Part shown: positions 1 through 6,002 of the stretch, one piece after another
How the letters are laid out: the number at the start of each line of letters is the position of its first letter
Numbering within the stretch: position 1 is the stretch's first letter
Made by a program: the position numbers and the translations under genes
The notes under the pieces: model-generated
The model's input: only the letters and a program-made list of their open reading frames with translations
Told to the model about the DNA's origin: nothing
Database searches by the model: none
Source of the DNA: Deltaproteobacteria bacterium
Lineage (GTDB): Bacteria; UBA10199; DSSB01
Assembly (NCBI GenBank): GCA_021772695.1
Contig: JAJFLL010000221.1
Span: 1 to 11,200 of the forward strand
Length of the DNA stretch: 11,200 nucleotides
Direction: 5' to 3'

Positions 1-495
1 CTTTCGTTTTTGTTTTTTGGCAAATTCAAAGGCGTAGCGAGCGATTCGTAGAGAAGCTAACTTTGTCACTACCTTGATGCTTTCTACAACACCAGGGGCG
101 ATCTCGTGTTCGATGCCCGCATAGAGACCCTCGGTATTTTCCCGCATGATAACCAAGTCAACTTTTTTATAAGAACTCAAGGAAGGCAGACTAAGTACGG
201 GGCGCACGTTTGCGTAGAGCTTCAATTTTTTTCTAAGCAGTACATTTATGCTAGTAAAACCTTTGCCGATGGGAGTGGTAAGTGGTCCCTTGAGTGCCAC
301 TTTATTTTTCTTGATGAGCTTCAAGGTAGCATCAGGCAAGACGTCATTGCACTTTTCGATACCAATAAGACCCGCATAGGCCGTTTCAAAAATAATCTTT
401 ACTCCGGTGGACTGGGCCACCTTTTGTACCTCGGCACAAATCTCAGGACCAATGCCATCGCCCTCTAATAATGTAATACGGTGAGTTTTACCCAT
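1..495 (-). CDS. NAD-type isocitrate dehydrogenase, N-terminal part (runs off left edge)
   Basis: The first 165 codons of an isocitrate/isopropylmalate dehydrogenase family protein are present; the rest lies beyond base 1. The N-terminus has the family signature GDGIGPEI (residues 12-19), then KGPLTTP (69-75) and the substrate loop TSINVLLRK (81-89), followed by LYANVRP (93-99) and RENTEGLYAG (118-127). The Ser82/Asn84 pair with Arg88 and Arg98 fits isocitrate rather than isopropylmalate as substrate, and overall the sequence resembles the NAD-dependent, mitochondrial-like class. It would convert isocitrate to 2-oxoglutarate in the cytoplasm, feeding the KorAB enzyme encoded divergently nearby. 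It starts 26 bases after the nuoI stop and is probably co-transcribed with it. ATG 495 is forced by an in-frame TAA just upstream. The ribosome binding site is weak (AAGGAG lies too far upstream). Cofactor preference is inferred; homoisocitrate or tartrate dehydrogenase is less likely. Confidence 0.88.
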   Translation of the reverse strand, partial: MGKTHRITLLEGDGIGPEICAEVQKVAQSTGVKIIFETAYAGLIGIEKCNDVLPDATLKLIKKNKVALKGPLTTPIGKGFTSINVLLRKKLKLYANVRPVLSLPSLSSYKKVDLVIMRENTEGLYAGIEHEIAPGVVESIKVVTKLASLRIARYAFEFAKKQKRK

Positions 496-521
496 GATTT
501 AAAAAGATTACGCCTTGCTCC

Positions 522-1031
522 TTAGTACAAGGCAATGGAATAAGGACTTTTGCCTTCGGGATGATTCTGCATCAAATATTCTTTATCGACGATAAAATGT
601 TCCCGCGTATACCCGGCCTGTTCAACCTTTTGGGTATCCATTCGAATCGCATCGCAGGGACAGGCCTCTACACACAAGGAACAGTACACACATCGTAATA
701 GGTTGATATTGTAAATGGCGGGATATTTTTCCACCCGAGGATCGGGGTGTTCCGTTGCCACGATCTCGATACAGTCGGCAGGACAAGCCGTTGCACAAAG
801 CATACAAGCCGTACACCGAGGAGTACCGTCGGGGCGCTGCATGAGTCGGTGTTCCGCGCGGTAATTTTCGGGGATGGGTTTTTTTACCTCGGGATATTCA
901 TAGGTAATAATGCCTTTTTGGGTCAGCATATTGCTCAGGGCATGCCTAATGGTAATGAGCATTCCTCGAAATATGGCCCCGAGATAGATTTGATCCCAAA
1001 ATGATAACTTGGGACGTTTGACGGTGATCAT
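522..1031 (-). CDS. nuoI: NADH-quinone oxidoreductase subunit I (NuoI), 2x[4Fe-4S]
   Basis: A 169-residue protein of usual NuoI length. Two ferredoxin motifs carry the N6a and N6b clusters: Cys73/76/79 with Cys83, and Cys114/117/120 with Cys124, the last Cys of each motif ligating the other cluster. The preceding RAEHRLMQR segment (58-66) and the N-terminal amphipathic stretch (about 10-35, WDQIYLGAIFRGMLITIRH) are typical of NuoI and anchor it at the membrane arm. In complex I it passes electrons towards NuoB and quinone. AGGGG, 9 bases before ATG 1031, supports the start. No other nuo gene is next to it: it is the first gene of a leftward unit continuing into isocitrate dehydrogenase, and the gene to its right points the other way. 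A dedicated ferredoxin-like partner of KorAB is a less likely reading. Confidence 0.93.
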   Translation of the reverse strand: MITVKRPKLSFWDQIYLGAIFRGMLITIRHALSNMLTQKGIITYEYPEVKKPIPENYRAEHRLMQRPDGTPRCTACMLCATACPADCIEIVATEHPDPRVEKYPAIYNINLLRCVYCSLCVEACPCDAIRMDTQKVEQAGYTREHFIVDKEYLMQNHPEGKSPYSIALY

Positions 1032-1058
1032 GAGACTTAACCCCTAAGATTTGGCCCA

Positions 1059-1075
1059 AAGCCTTGGCAAGGTTT
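1059..1075. promoter_or_regulatory. Imperfect palindrome in the nuoI/CBS divergent region
   Basis: CCTTG-G-CAAGG (1062-1072) extends with one mismatch to a 17-base dyad. It lies 28 bases upstream of the nuoI start, in the spacer shared by two divergent operons, so it could be a regulator binding site. Only the symmetry is seen; no known operator is recognised. Confidence 0.25.
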
Positions 1076-1133
1076 AATTACATATTTGCGCTTTGAACCC
1101 AGTAGCGTAGAATAGCGAAAAGTACAAAAAAAA

Positions 1134-1163
1134 TTGGTGAAAGGCCTTGTTATTTTTTAATAT
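1134..1163 (+). promoter_or_regulatory. Candidate sigma70-like promoter of the CBS-korAB operon
   Basis: TTGGTG (1134-1139) and TAATAT (1158-1163) are separated by 18 bases, with the expected start of transcription near 1170. The -10 match is good and the -35 match only moderate. The position suits a leader of about 60 bases that contains the hairpin at 1186-1202. Confidence 0.35.
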
Positions 1164-1185
1164 TTATTGCAGAGCGTCTCATCAC

Positions 1186-1202
1186 CCCGGTCGGCGACCG
1201 GG
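1186..1202 (+). other. Perfect GC-rich hairpin in the leader of the CBS-korAB operon
   Basis: CCCGGTC, a three-base loop and GACCGGG form a 7-bp stem that ends 15 bases before the Shine-Dalgarno sequence of the first gene. No T-tract follows, so it is not an intrinsic terminator. It may stabilise the mRNA or be a protein-binding site. Confidence 0.5.
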
Positions 1203-1231
1203 CCTATAGGGTTAAAAAAGGAACGATCTCC

Positions 1232-1699
1232 GTGGATTTTGAAGCAGCATTAAAAAACGAGAAAATTCGCAATGTTATGGTTCCAAGGGGCATTCAGGTG
1301 CAAAGCGGAGCCACCTACGGCGATGTCATCGAACACTTACAAGATGAAGAGAAGTTTTGCGCCATCATTTTGGCTGGTAAAAAGGTCCAAGGTATATTCA
1401 CTGAACGAGACGCCCTAAAAAGAGGGCTCCTGCCCCAAGCCGATCCCGACACGGCCATCGATGATATCATGACCAAAAACCCCATTGTTGTCCAAGAAGA
1501 AGATCATCTGATCCAAGCTATCCGCCTTATGGACACAGGCCGATACCGACATCTTCCAGTGGTGAATACCCAAGAAGAATTTGTCGGTCTTCTCTCAGTA
1601 CGTGACGTGGTTTACTATCTAGCCGAAAACTATCCTGATGAGGTTTACAACCTCCCCCCCGATATCCATAAATTCAGTGGTGCTCCCGAGGGGGCTTAA
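1232..1699 (+). CDS. CBS-domain pair protein, first gene of the korAB operon
   Basis: A 155-residue protein made almost entirely of two CBS domains (about 12-65 and 76-132), which together form a Bateman module of the kind that binds AMP, ATP or S-adenosylmethionine. The nucleotide-binding G-x-x-T/S-x-x-D pattern is seen in both halves: GIFTERD (54-60) and GLLSVRD (119-125). The second domain begins with the common IMTKNP (79-84) and contains YRHLPVV. A short tail with NLPP (140-143) ends the protein. The start is GTG, supported by AAGGA (1218-1222) nine bases upstream; the next in-frame Met would remove the N-terminal strand of the first CBS domain. It lies 17 bases before korA and is surely co-transcribed. 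I infer an energy- or redox-sensing regulatory partner of KorAB; no catalytic domain is present. Confidence 0.9.
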   Translation: MDFEAALKNEKIRNVMVPRGIQVQSGATYGDVIEHLQDEEKFCAIILAGKKVQGIFTERDALKRGLLPQADPDTAIDDIMTKNPIVVQEEDHLIQAIRLMDTGRYRHLPVVNTQEEFVGLLSVRDVVYYLAENYPDEVYNLPPDIHKFSGAPEGA

Positions 1700-1716
1700 G
1701 TTGAAAAAGAATAGCT

Positions 1717-3609
1717 ATGACCACCCATTCTGAGGCAAACCCTCAAAAGAAAACCGAAGAACTTGAAAGTGTCGTCATCCGCTTCGCCGGTGATTCCGGT
1801 GACGGTATGCAATTAACCGGGGGGCAATTTACCAACACCTCCGCCGTGTTGGGAAACGACATCAGCACCCTACCCGACTTTCCTGCCGAAATCCGCGCCC
1901 CAGCCGGATCTTTGCCCGGAGTCAGTGCTTTTCAATTGAATTTTTCTAGTTCAGAGATCCGTACCCCTGGCGACCAACCCGACGTGCTCATCGCCATGAA
2001 CCCGGCAGCCTTAAAAACTAACATTAAAGACGTTCACCATGGTGCCATCGTCATCATCAATGAAGACGCCTTTATTCCGAGAAATCTGGAACGAGCCAAT
2101 TACGAATCCAACCCCTTAGAAGACGATACCTTAAAAAATTACCGCGTCTATCGCATCCCGATTTCTACTTTGAATCAAAACGCTCTCGTCGACATCGATA
2201 TTTCAGGTAAAGCCAAGGATCGCTGCAAAAACTTTTTCGCCTTGGGCATGATGTATTGGATGTACGAACGTCCACTCGATGTCACCATTGAGTGGATCAA
2301 AAAGAAATTTGCAAAAAATGAATTGGTCGTTGAGGCCAATATTAAAGCCCTAAAGGCAGGCTTCCATTATGCAGAAACCGCCGAGGTTATCTCCACCCAT
2401 TACAAAATCCAGCCTGCACAGTTAAAGCCCGGCAAGTACCGCAATATCATGGGCAATGAGGCTACTGCATTGGGACTGGTGACCGCATCCACCTTGGCCA
2501 AGACACCACTTGTATATGCCAGCTATCCCATCACTCCGGCCTCAGACATTCTGCATGAATTGAGTAAGAGAAAGAATTTTGGGGTCAAGACCTTACAATG
2601 TGAAGATGAAATCGCCGCCATTGGCGCTGCCATCGGTGCGGCCTTCGGTGGCAGCATCGGATTGACCGGAACCTCAGGTCCCGGTCTGGCATTGAAAAGC
2701 GAAGCCTTGAACCTGGCCATTATTGTTGAATTGCCTTTAATCGTACTCAACATCCAACGAGGCGGGCCAAGTACCGGTCTGCCCACTAAAACCGAGCAAT
2801 CCGATCTATTGCAGGCCATGTTCGGCAGAAACGGTGACAGCCCTTTGGCTATTCTCGCACCATGCACTCCCGGGGATTGTTTTCACATGGCCCTTGAGGC
2901 GGTAAAGATCGCCGTCAAGTATATGACTCCCGTGATTTTTCTTTCCGACGGCTATTTGGCCAACGGCAGCGAACCCTGGATGATTCCCGATTATCAATCT
3001 CTCGATCCCATCGAGGTAAAGCATCCACAATTAACTTCTGAAAAATTTCTACCTTACCTCAGAAACGAATCGACCTTAGCCCGCCCCTGGGCCATTCCTG
3101 GCACCCCGGGATTAGAGCATCGGATAGGCGGACTAGAGAAAGAAGATGTCACCGGCAATGTCAGTTACGACCCGCAAAATCATGAAAAGATGACTCACCT
3201 TAGAGCTGCCAAGATCCAAGCCATTACCCAAGATATTCCTGACCTTGAAGTCTTGGGTAAGCCTGAAGGGGACGTATTGGTCGTGGGCTGGGGCAGCACC
3301 TACGGTGCCATCTATTCTGCCGTGGAGAAACTGCAAAAGCAGGGTGCCTCGGTAAGCAGCATTCATTTACGATATTTGAATCCTTTTCCGAAGAACCTCG
3401 AATCCATCCTCGGTAGTTTTCGAAGAGTTTTGGTACCCGAAATGAATATGGGCCAGCTTGCCATGATTCTCAGGGCAAAATATCTGATTGATTGCCAAAC
3501 GCTCAATAAAGTTCAGGGACAACCTTTTAAGATTTCCGAAATTACTGCAGGAATAGAAAAACTTCTCTCCTCAACCCATGAGGTCAAAAATGTCGCTCGA
3601 AGTCGTTAA
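1717..3609 (+). CDS. korA: 2-oxoglutarate:ferredoxin oxidoreductase, alpha subunit (gamma-alpha fusion)
   Basis: A 630-residue protein in the two-subunit KorAB class. The N-terminal gamma-type domain opens with GDSGDGM (25-31) and extends to about residue 210. The alpha, pyrimidine-binding domain starts near GNEA (246) and has the substrate-loop motif YPITPASD (270-277). The transketolase C-terminal-like domain starts near VLVVGWGSTYGA (520). No ferredoxin domain is present, as in mycobacterial KorAB, so an external ferredoxin must accept electrons. With KorB it would convert 2-oxoglutarate, CoA and oxidised ferredoxin to succinyl-CoA, CO2 and reduced ferredoxin in the cytoplasm. The last 20 bases overlap the korB start, indicating translational coupling. 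The ribosome binding site is weak (GAAAAAG). Related 2-oxoacids cannot be excluded as substrates, but the neighbouring isocitrate dehydrogenase and the KorB motifs favour 2-oxoglutarate. Confidence 0.92.
   Translation: MTTHSEANPQKKTEELESVVIRFAGDSGDGMQLTGGQFTNTSAVLGNDISTLPDFPAEIRAPAGSLPGVSAFQLNFSSSEIRTPGDQPDVLIAMNPAALKTNIKDVHHGAIVIINEDAFIPRNLERANYESNPLEDDTLKNYRVYRIPISTLNQNALVDIDISGKAKDRCKNFFALGMMYWMYERPLDVTIEWIKKKFAKNELVVEANIKALKAGFHYAETAEVISTHYKIQPAQLKPGKYRNIMGNEATALGLVTASTLAKTPLVYASYPITPASDILHELSKRKNFGVKTLQCEDEIAAIGAAIGAAFGGSIGLTGTSGPGLALKSEALNLAIIVELPLIVLNIQRGGPSTGLPTKTEQSDLLQAMFGRNGDSPLAILAPCTPGDCFHMALEAVKIAVKYMTPVIFLSDGYLANGSEPWMIPDYQSLDPIEVKHPQLTSEKFLPYLRNESTLARPWAIPGTPGLEHRIGGLEKEDVTGNVSYDPQNHEKMTHLRAAKIQAITQDIPDLEVLGKPEGDVLVVGWGSTYGAIYSAVEKLQKQGASVSSIHLRYLNPFPKNLESILGSFRRVLVPEMNMGQLAMILRAKYLIDCQTLNKVQGQPFKISEITAGIEKLLSSTHEVKNVARSR
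3580..3584 (+). promoter_or_regulatory. Ribosome binding site that sets the korB start
   Basis: GAGGT lies five bases before ATG 3590, inside the 3' end of korA. The alternative in-frame ATG at 3578 has only pyrimidine-rich sequence before it and would itself overlap this site, so 3590 is preferred. Confidence 0.65.
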
Positions 3610-4627
3610 AAATGAAAAACTGACTCGAAAAGATTTTACCAGTGATCAAGATGTACGCTGGTGCCCGGGCTGCGGTGATTATGCCATCCTGGCCACCCTA
3701 CAAAACGTGTTGCCCCAATTGGGAATACCCCGAGAAAAGTACGCCTTTATATCCGGGATCGGATGCTCCTCACGCTTTCCCTACTATATGGAAACCTACG
3801 GGTTCCACACGATCCACGGCCGAGCGCCGGCCATCGCCACGGGGTTAAAGGCCCACCGGCCCGACCTTTCTGTATGGGTCATCACCGGAGACGGTGATGC
3901 CTTGAGCATTGGCGGTAATCACTTAATCCACGCCCTGAGGCGCAATGTCGATCTAAAGATTATTCTATTCAACAACCGCATTTACGGCCTGACCAAGGGG
4001 CAATATTCGCCCACCAGTGAATACGGCAAAAAAACCAAATCGACGCCTTACGGCAGCGTAGACTACCCCTTAAATCCCACCGCCTTGGCCTTGGCCGCTG
4101 AAGCTACCTTTGTGGCCCGCACCCACGATACCGATATCAAGCACATGACTGAAGTCTTGAAGGCCGCCGGTGAACACAAGGGATCTGCCTTCGTGGAAAT
4201 TTATCAAAATTGCGTCATTTTTAACGACAATGCCTTTACTCAAGTGAGCGACAAACAAACACGAGACGATTTGAGCATTAAATTAGCAGACGGCAAACCT
4301 CTGATTTTTGGCAAGGAACTAAACAAGGGTATCAAATTAAATCAGGGCAGCATGGAAGTAGTGAGTTTCGAGGCCGACTCCCCGCCCGATGACCTCATGG
4401 TTCATCATGCCACTAAAGATGATTCTGTTTACGCTCACCTGCTGGCCCGCATGGAAGAAATTCCCGGATTACCGGTGCCTCTAGGTGTATTCCGAGCCAT
4501 TCAAAAATCCACCTACGATGAAATGGTGCAGGCACAAGTTCAAGACGCCATAGAAAAAACCGGTCCAGGCGATATGGAAAAACTACTCAATAGCGGTGAT
4601 ACCTGGATCGTCGAAAATAAGGCTTAG
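3590..4627 (+). CDS. korB: 2-oxoglutarate:ferredoxin oxidoreductase, beta subunit
   Basis: A 345-residue thiamine diphosphate and [4Fe-4S] subunit. The cluster ligands expected for this family are all visible: Cys25 and Cys28 in CPGCGDYA, Cys59 in GIGCSSRF and Cys208 in YQNCVIF. The thiamine diphosphate/Mg motif is GDGDAL (100-105), ending at the NN pair 128-129. The stretch HGRAPAIATGLK (76-87) and GLTKGQYSPTSE (133-144) strongly resemble mycobacterial KorB. It catalyses decarboxylation of 2-oxoglutarate and hands electrons through its cluster to ferredoxin. The chosen start is the second ATG of the open frame because of the GAGGT site; the longer form would add MRSK. It overlaps korA by 20 bases and stops 10 bases before the next gene, whose ribosome binding site overlaps its stop codon. 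The tail contains several acidic runs and nothing else unusual. Confidence 0.93.
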   Translation: MSLEVVKNEKLTRKDFTSDQDVRWCPGCGDYAILATLQNVLPQLGIPREKYAFISGIGCSSRFPYYMETYGFHTIHGRAPAIATGLKAHRPDLSVWVITGDGDALSIGGNHLIHALRRNVDLKIILFNNRIYGLTKGQYSPTSEYGKKTKSTPYGSVDYPLNPTALALAAEATFVARTHDTDIKHMTEVLKAAGEHKGSAFVEIYQNCVIFNDNAFTQVSDKQTRDDLSIKLADGKPLIFGKELNKGIKLNQGSMEVVSFEADSPPDDLMVHHATKDDSVYAHLLARMEEIPGLPVPLGVFRAIQKSTYDEMVQAQVQDAIEKTGPGDMEKLLNSGDTWIVENKA

Positions 4628-4632
4628 AGGAG
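4627..4632 (+). promoter_or_regulatory. Ribosome binding site overlapping the korB stop codon
   Basis: GAGGAG begins at the last base of the korB TAG and sits five bases before ATG 4638. It fixes the start of the zinc-ribbon CBS gene and implies translational coupling with korB. Confidence 0.75.
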
Positions 4633-4637
4633 CAGTC

Positions 4638-5147
4638 ATGAAATGTCCCTTTTGTGGTCACGAAAATATTAAAGGCGTAGATACCTGCGAAAGCTGTAAC
4701 GAAGACCTTACACAGTTCGACGGCACTCATCCAAAAGATTCCTTAGAACAAGGGCTCGTCAAAGACCCTATATTAGACGTGGCAAAATGCAATACTTGGG
4801 CGGTTTCTCCTGAAACTCCCCTAGTCGAGGTGGCCGAAAAACTAGGACAAGACAATCAATGCTGCCTAGTCGTCGAAGGGAAAAAATTAATCGGCATTGT
4901 AACGGTCAGAGACATTTTGCAAAAGGTGATTCATCGGGGCTTTGACCTAAAAACCACTCCCATTAAGAAAATCATGACCCCCAATCCCGACACCCTCACC
5001 AAAGAGGACAAGCTCGTCCACGCACTCAACAAAATGTCCATGCGCGGATACCGGCATGTCCCTATTTTAAAAGACGATGGCAACTATCAGGTGATTAGTG
5101 TGCGAGATATCATCAGTTATTTGGCACAGAAGTTTCCACAAGACTAA
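4638..5147 (+). CDS. Zinc-ribbon plus CBS-domain pair protein
   Basis: A 169-residue protein. An N-terminal zinc ribbon has Cys3, Cys6, Cys17 and Cys20 (CPFC...CESC). After a linker come two CBS domains (about 46-100 and 108-165) with IMTPNP (112-117), GYRHVPIL and two nucleotide-binding loops: GIVTVRD (86-92) and QVISVRD (151-157). In the second loop the usual Gly is replaced by Gln. The end, VRDIISYLAQKFP, resembles VRDVVYYLAENYP of the CBS protein encoded before korA, so the two are probably paralogues bracketing the same enzyme. The start is ATG 4638: GAGGAG (4627-4632) lies five bases upstream, whereas the longer ATG 4596 form would overlap korB by 32 bases and shift the zinc ribbon inward. 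Its role is inferred as an adenylate-responsive regulator or assembly partner of KorAB. The ribbon might bind KorB or nucleic acid. Confidence 0.88.
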   Translation: MKCPFCGHENIKGVDTCESCNEDLTQFDGTHPKDSLEQGLVKDPILDVAKCNTWAVSPETPLVEVAEKLGQDNQCCLVVEGKKLIGIVTVRDILQKVIHRGFDLKTTPIKKIMTPNPDTLTKEDKLVHALNKMSMRGYRHVPILKDDGNYQVISVRDIISYLAQKFPQD

Positions 5148-5148
5148 A

Positions 5149-5154
5149 TTGACA
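5149..5154 (+). promoter_or_regulatory. Consensus -35-like hexamer upstream of the peroxiredoxin leader
   Basis: TTGACA is a perfect -35 match just after the zinc-ribbon CBS gene. At 17-19 bases downstream only poor -10 matches occur (around 5172-5179), so this is a tentative promoter for the peroxiredoxin transcript. Confidence 0.22.
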
Positions 5155-5182
5155 CCTTTCCATATAAGCTAGCTCTCATATT

Positions 5183-5287
5183 GACTGCCCGTAAAAGCCT
5201 TGTTACGGGTAGGCTGCAATATCCGCATTTTTTGAGCCAAGCCTAGCTAAGGCGTTTGGTGGGCCAGAGCCTAAAGGCATGGCAGTC
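5183..5287 (+). promoter_or_regulatory. Candidate structured RNA leader of the peroxiredoxin gene
   Basis: An outer 7-bp pairing, GACTGCC (5183-5189) with GGCAGTC (5281-5287), could close a multibranch fold. Inside are AGCCT/AGGCT (5196-5200/5211-5215), CCAAGCCT against AGGC..TTGG (5237-5259) and GCC/GGC (5269-5278). CCCGTAA/TTACGGG (5188-5209) is a competing hairpin sharing bases with both the outer stem and the first inner stem. The repeated AGCCT and AGGC words allow several mutually exclusive pairings. No known riboswitch consensus is recognised. Individually such short pairings are expected by chance in 200 bases. Confidence 0.35.
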
Positions 5288-5316
5288 TTAAGGTGCAATA
5301 GGTAAAGCAATATTAT

Positions 5317-5341
5317 AAGAACTCGGCTCCCCGAGATTTTT
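5317..5341 (+). terminator. Terminator-like hairpin directly before the peroxiredoxin ribosome binding site
   Basis: CTCGG (5322-5326), a four-base loop and CCGAG (5331-5335), extended below an A-A mismatch by A-T and G-T pairs, precede ATTTTT. It ends at the AAAGGAG Shine-Dalgarno sequence. It could act as an attenuator or restrict ribosome access. The stem is short, so it may be a weak or conditional terminator. Confidence 0.4.
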
Positions 5342-5353
5342 AAAGGAGATATC

Positions 5354-5938
5354 ATGCAAGTTCAGCAAAAAGCCCCTGATTTTAAAGCCCAGGCCGTCAT
5401 GCCCGACGGTTCTTTCAAAGAAATCAAACTATCTGATTTTAAGGGCAAGAAGGTCATCCTGTTTTTTTACCCCTTAGATTTCACTTTTGTTTGCCCCACT
5501 GAAATCATCGCCTTCTCTGACAAGATCGGGGAATTTGAAAAAAGAGGCGTCCAGGTTCTGGGCTGTTCCATCGATAGCCACTTCAGTCACCTGGCTTGGA
5601 GAAATACTCCACGCAAAGATGGTGGAATCGGAGAAATCAAATATCCATTAGTCGCTGACATGACCAAGGACATCGCTCGATCCTATGGAGTATTGCTGGA
5701 AAACGCCGGAATTGCGTTGCGCGGCACCTTTTTAATTGATGAAGAAGGTCAACTGCGCCATCAGGTCATCAATGATCTGCCCCTAGGTCGCAATATTGAT
5801 GAAGCCATTCGCATGGTTGATGCCCTGACATTCAACCAAAAACATGGCGAGGTTTGTCCGGCTCAATGGGAACCGGGATCCGATACCATCAAGCCTGACG
5901 TCAAAAATTCCAAAGAATATTTCAGCAAGCACGGGTAG
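5354..5938 (+). CDS. 2-Cys peroxiredoxin (Prx1/AhpC family)
   Basis: A 194-residue typical 2-Cys peroxiredoxin, full length for the family. The peroxidatic Cys47 lies in FTFVCPTE (43-50), preceded by FYPLD; the resolving Cys168 is in VCPAQWEPG (167-175). Thr44, Pro40 and the later Arg of the RGTFLID segment complete the usual active site. It reduces hydrogen peroxide and organic peroxides in the cytoplasm using a thioredoxin- or AhpF-type reductant, which is not encoded in the window. GGIG (90-93) and a C-terminal YF (189-190) are both present, the pair that in the Prx1 class marks forms easily inactivated by over-oxidation. AAAGGAG, five bases before the ATG, is a strong ribosome binding site. 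The gene stands alone after a structured leader. It probably protects the oxygen-sensitive KorAB enzyme encoded just upstream, which is an inference from position. Confidence 0.95.
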   Translation: MQVQQKAPDFKAQAVMPDGSFKEIKLSDFKGKKVILFFYPLDFTFVCPTEIIAFSDKIGEFEKRGVQVLGCSIDSHFSHLAWRNTPRKDGGIGEIKYPLVADMTKDIARSYGVLLENAGIALRGTFLIDEEGQLRHQVINDLPLGRNIDEAIRMVDALTFNQKHGEVCPAQWEPGSDTIKPDVKNSKEYFSKHG

Positions 5939-5961
5939 GTTTAATAAGCTTGTAGGATTTT

Positions 5962-5991
5962 AAAGGCGAACCCTTCGGTTCGCCTTTTTTT
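5962..5991 (+). terminator. Strong intrinsic terminator of the peroxiredoxin gene
   Basis: An 11-bp stem (5962-5972 with 5977-5987, core GGCGAACC/GGTTCGCC) with a CTTC loop runs into seven T residues (5985-5991). The A-rich upstream arm gives a shorter T-tract on the other strand, so it may also terminate the convergent small gene that ends at 6003. Confidence 0.93.
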
Positions 5992-6002
5992 ATGAGAAAG
6001 GA

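Noticed and set aside
106..468. 120-residue plus-strand open frame
   Set aside because: It is antisense to the isocitrate dehydrogenase gene, whose family motifs are unambiguous. No ribosome binding site or recognisable protein pattern is seen on the plus strand.
2523..2867. 114-residue minus-strand open frame inside korA
   Set aside because: It lies opposite strongly conserved KorA motifs, and its composition is what the reverse complement of those codons gives.
1144..5205. The word GCCTTGTTA shared by the leaders at 1144-1152 and 5197-5205
   Set aside because: Hundreds of shared 9-base words are expected by chance in a window of this length, and the flanks do not extend the match.
5183..5287. 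tRNA-like outline: a 7-bp closing stem around three arms
   Set aside because: There is no T-arm TTCGA-type sequence, the closing stem is not followed by an acceptor-like end, and the arm sizes and spacing do not fit any tRNA, including tRNA-Sec.
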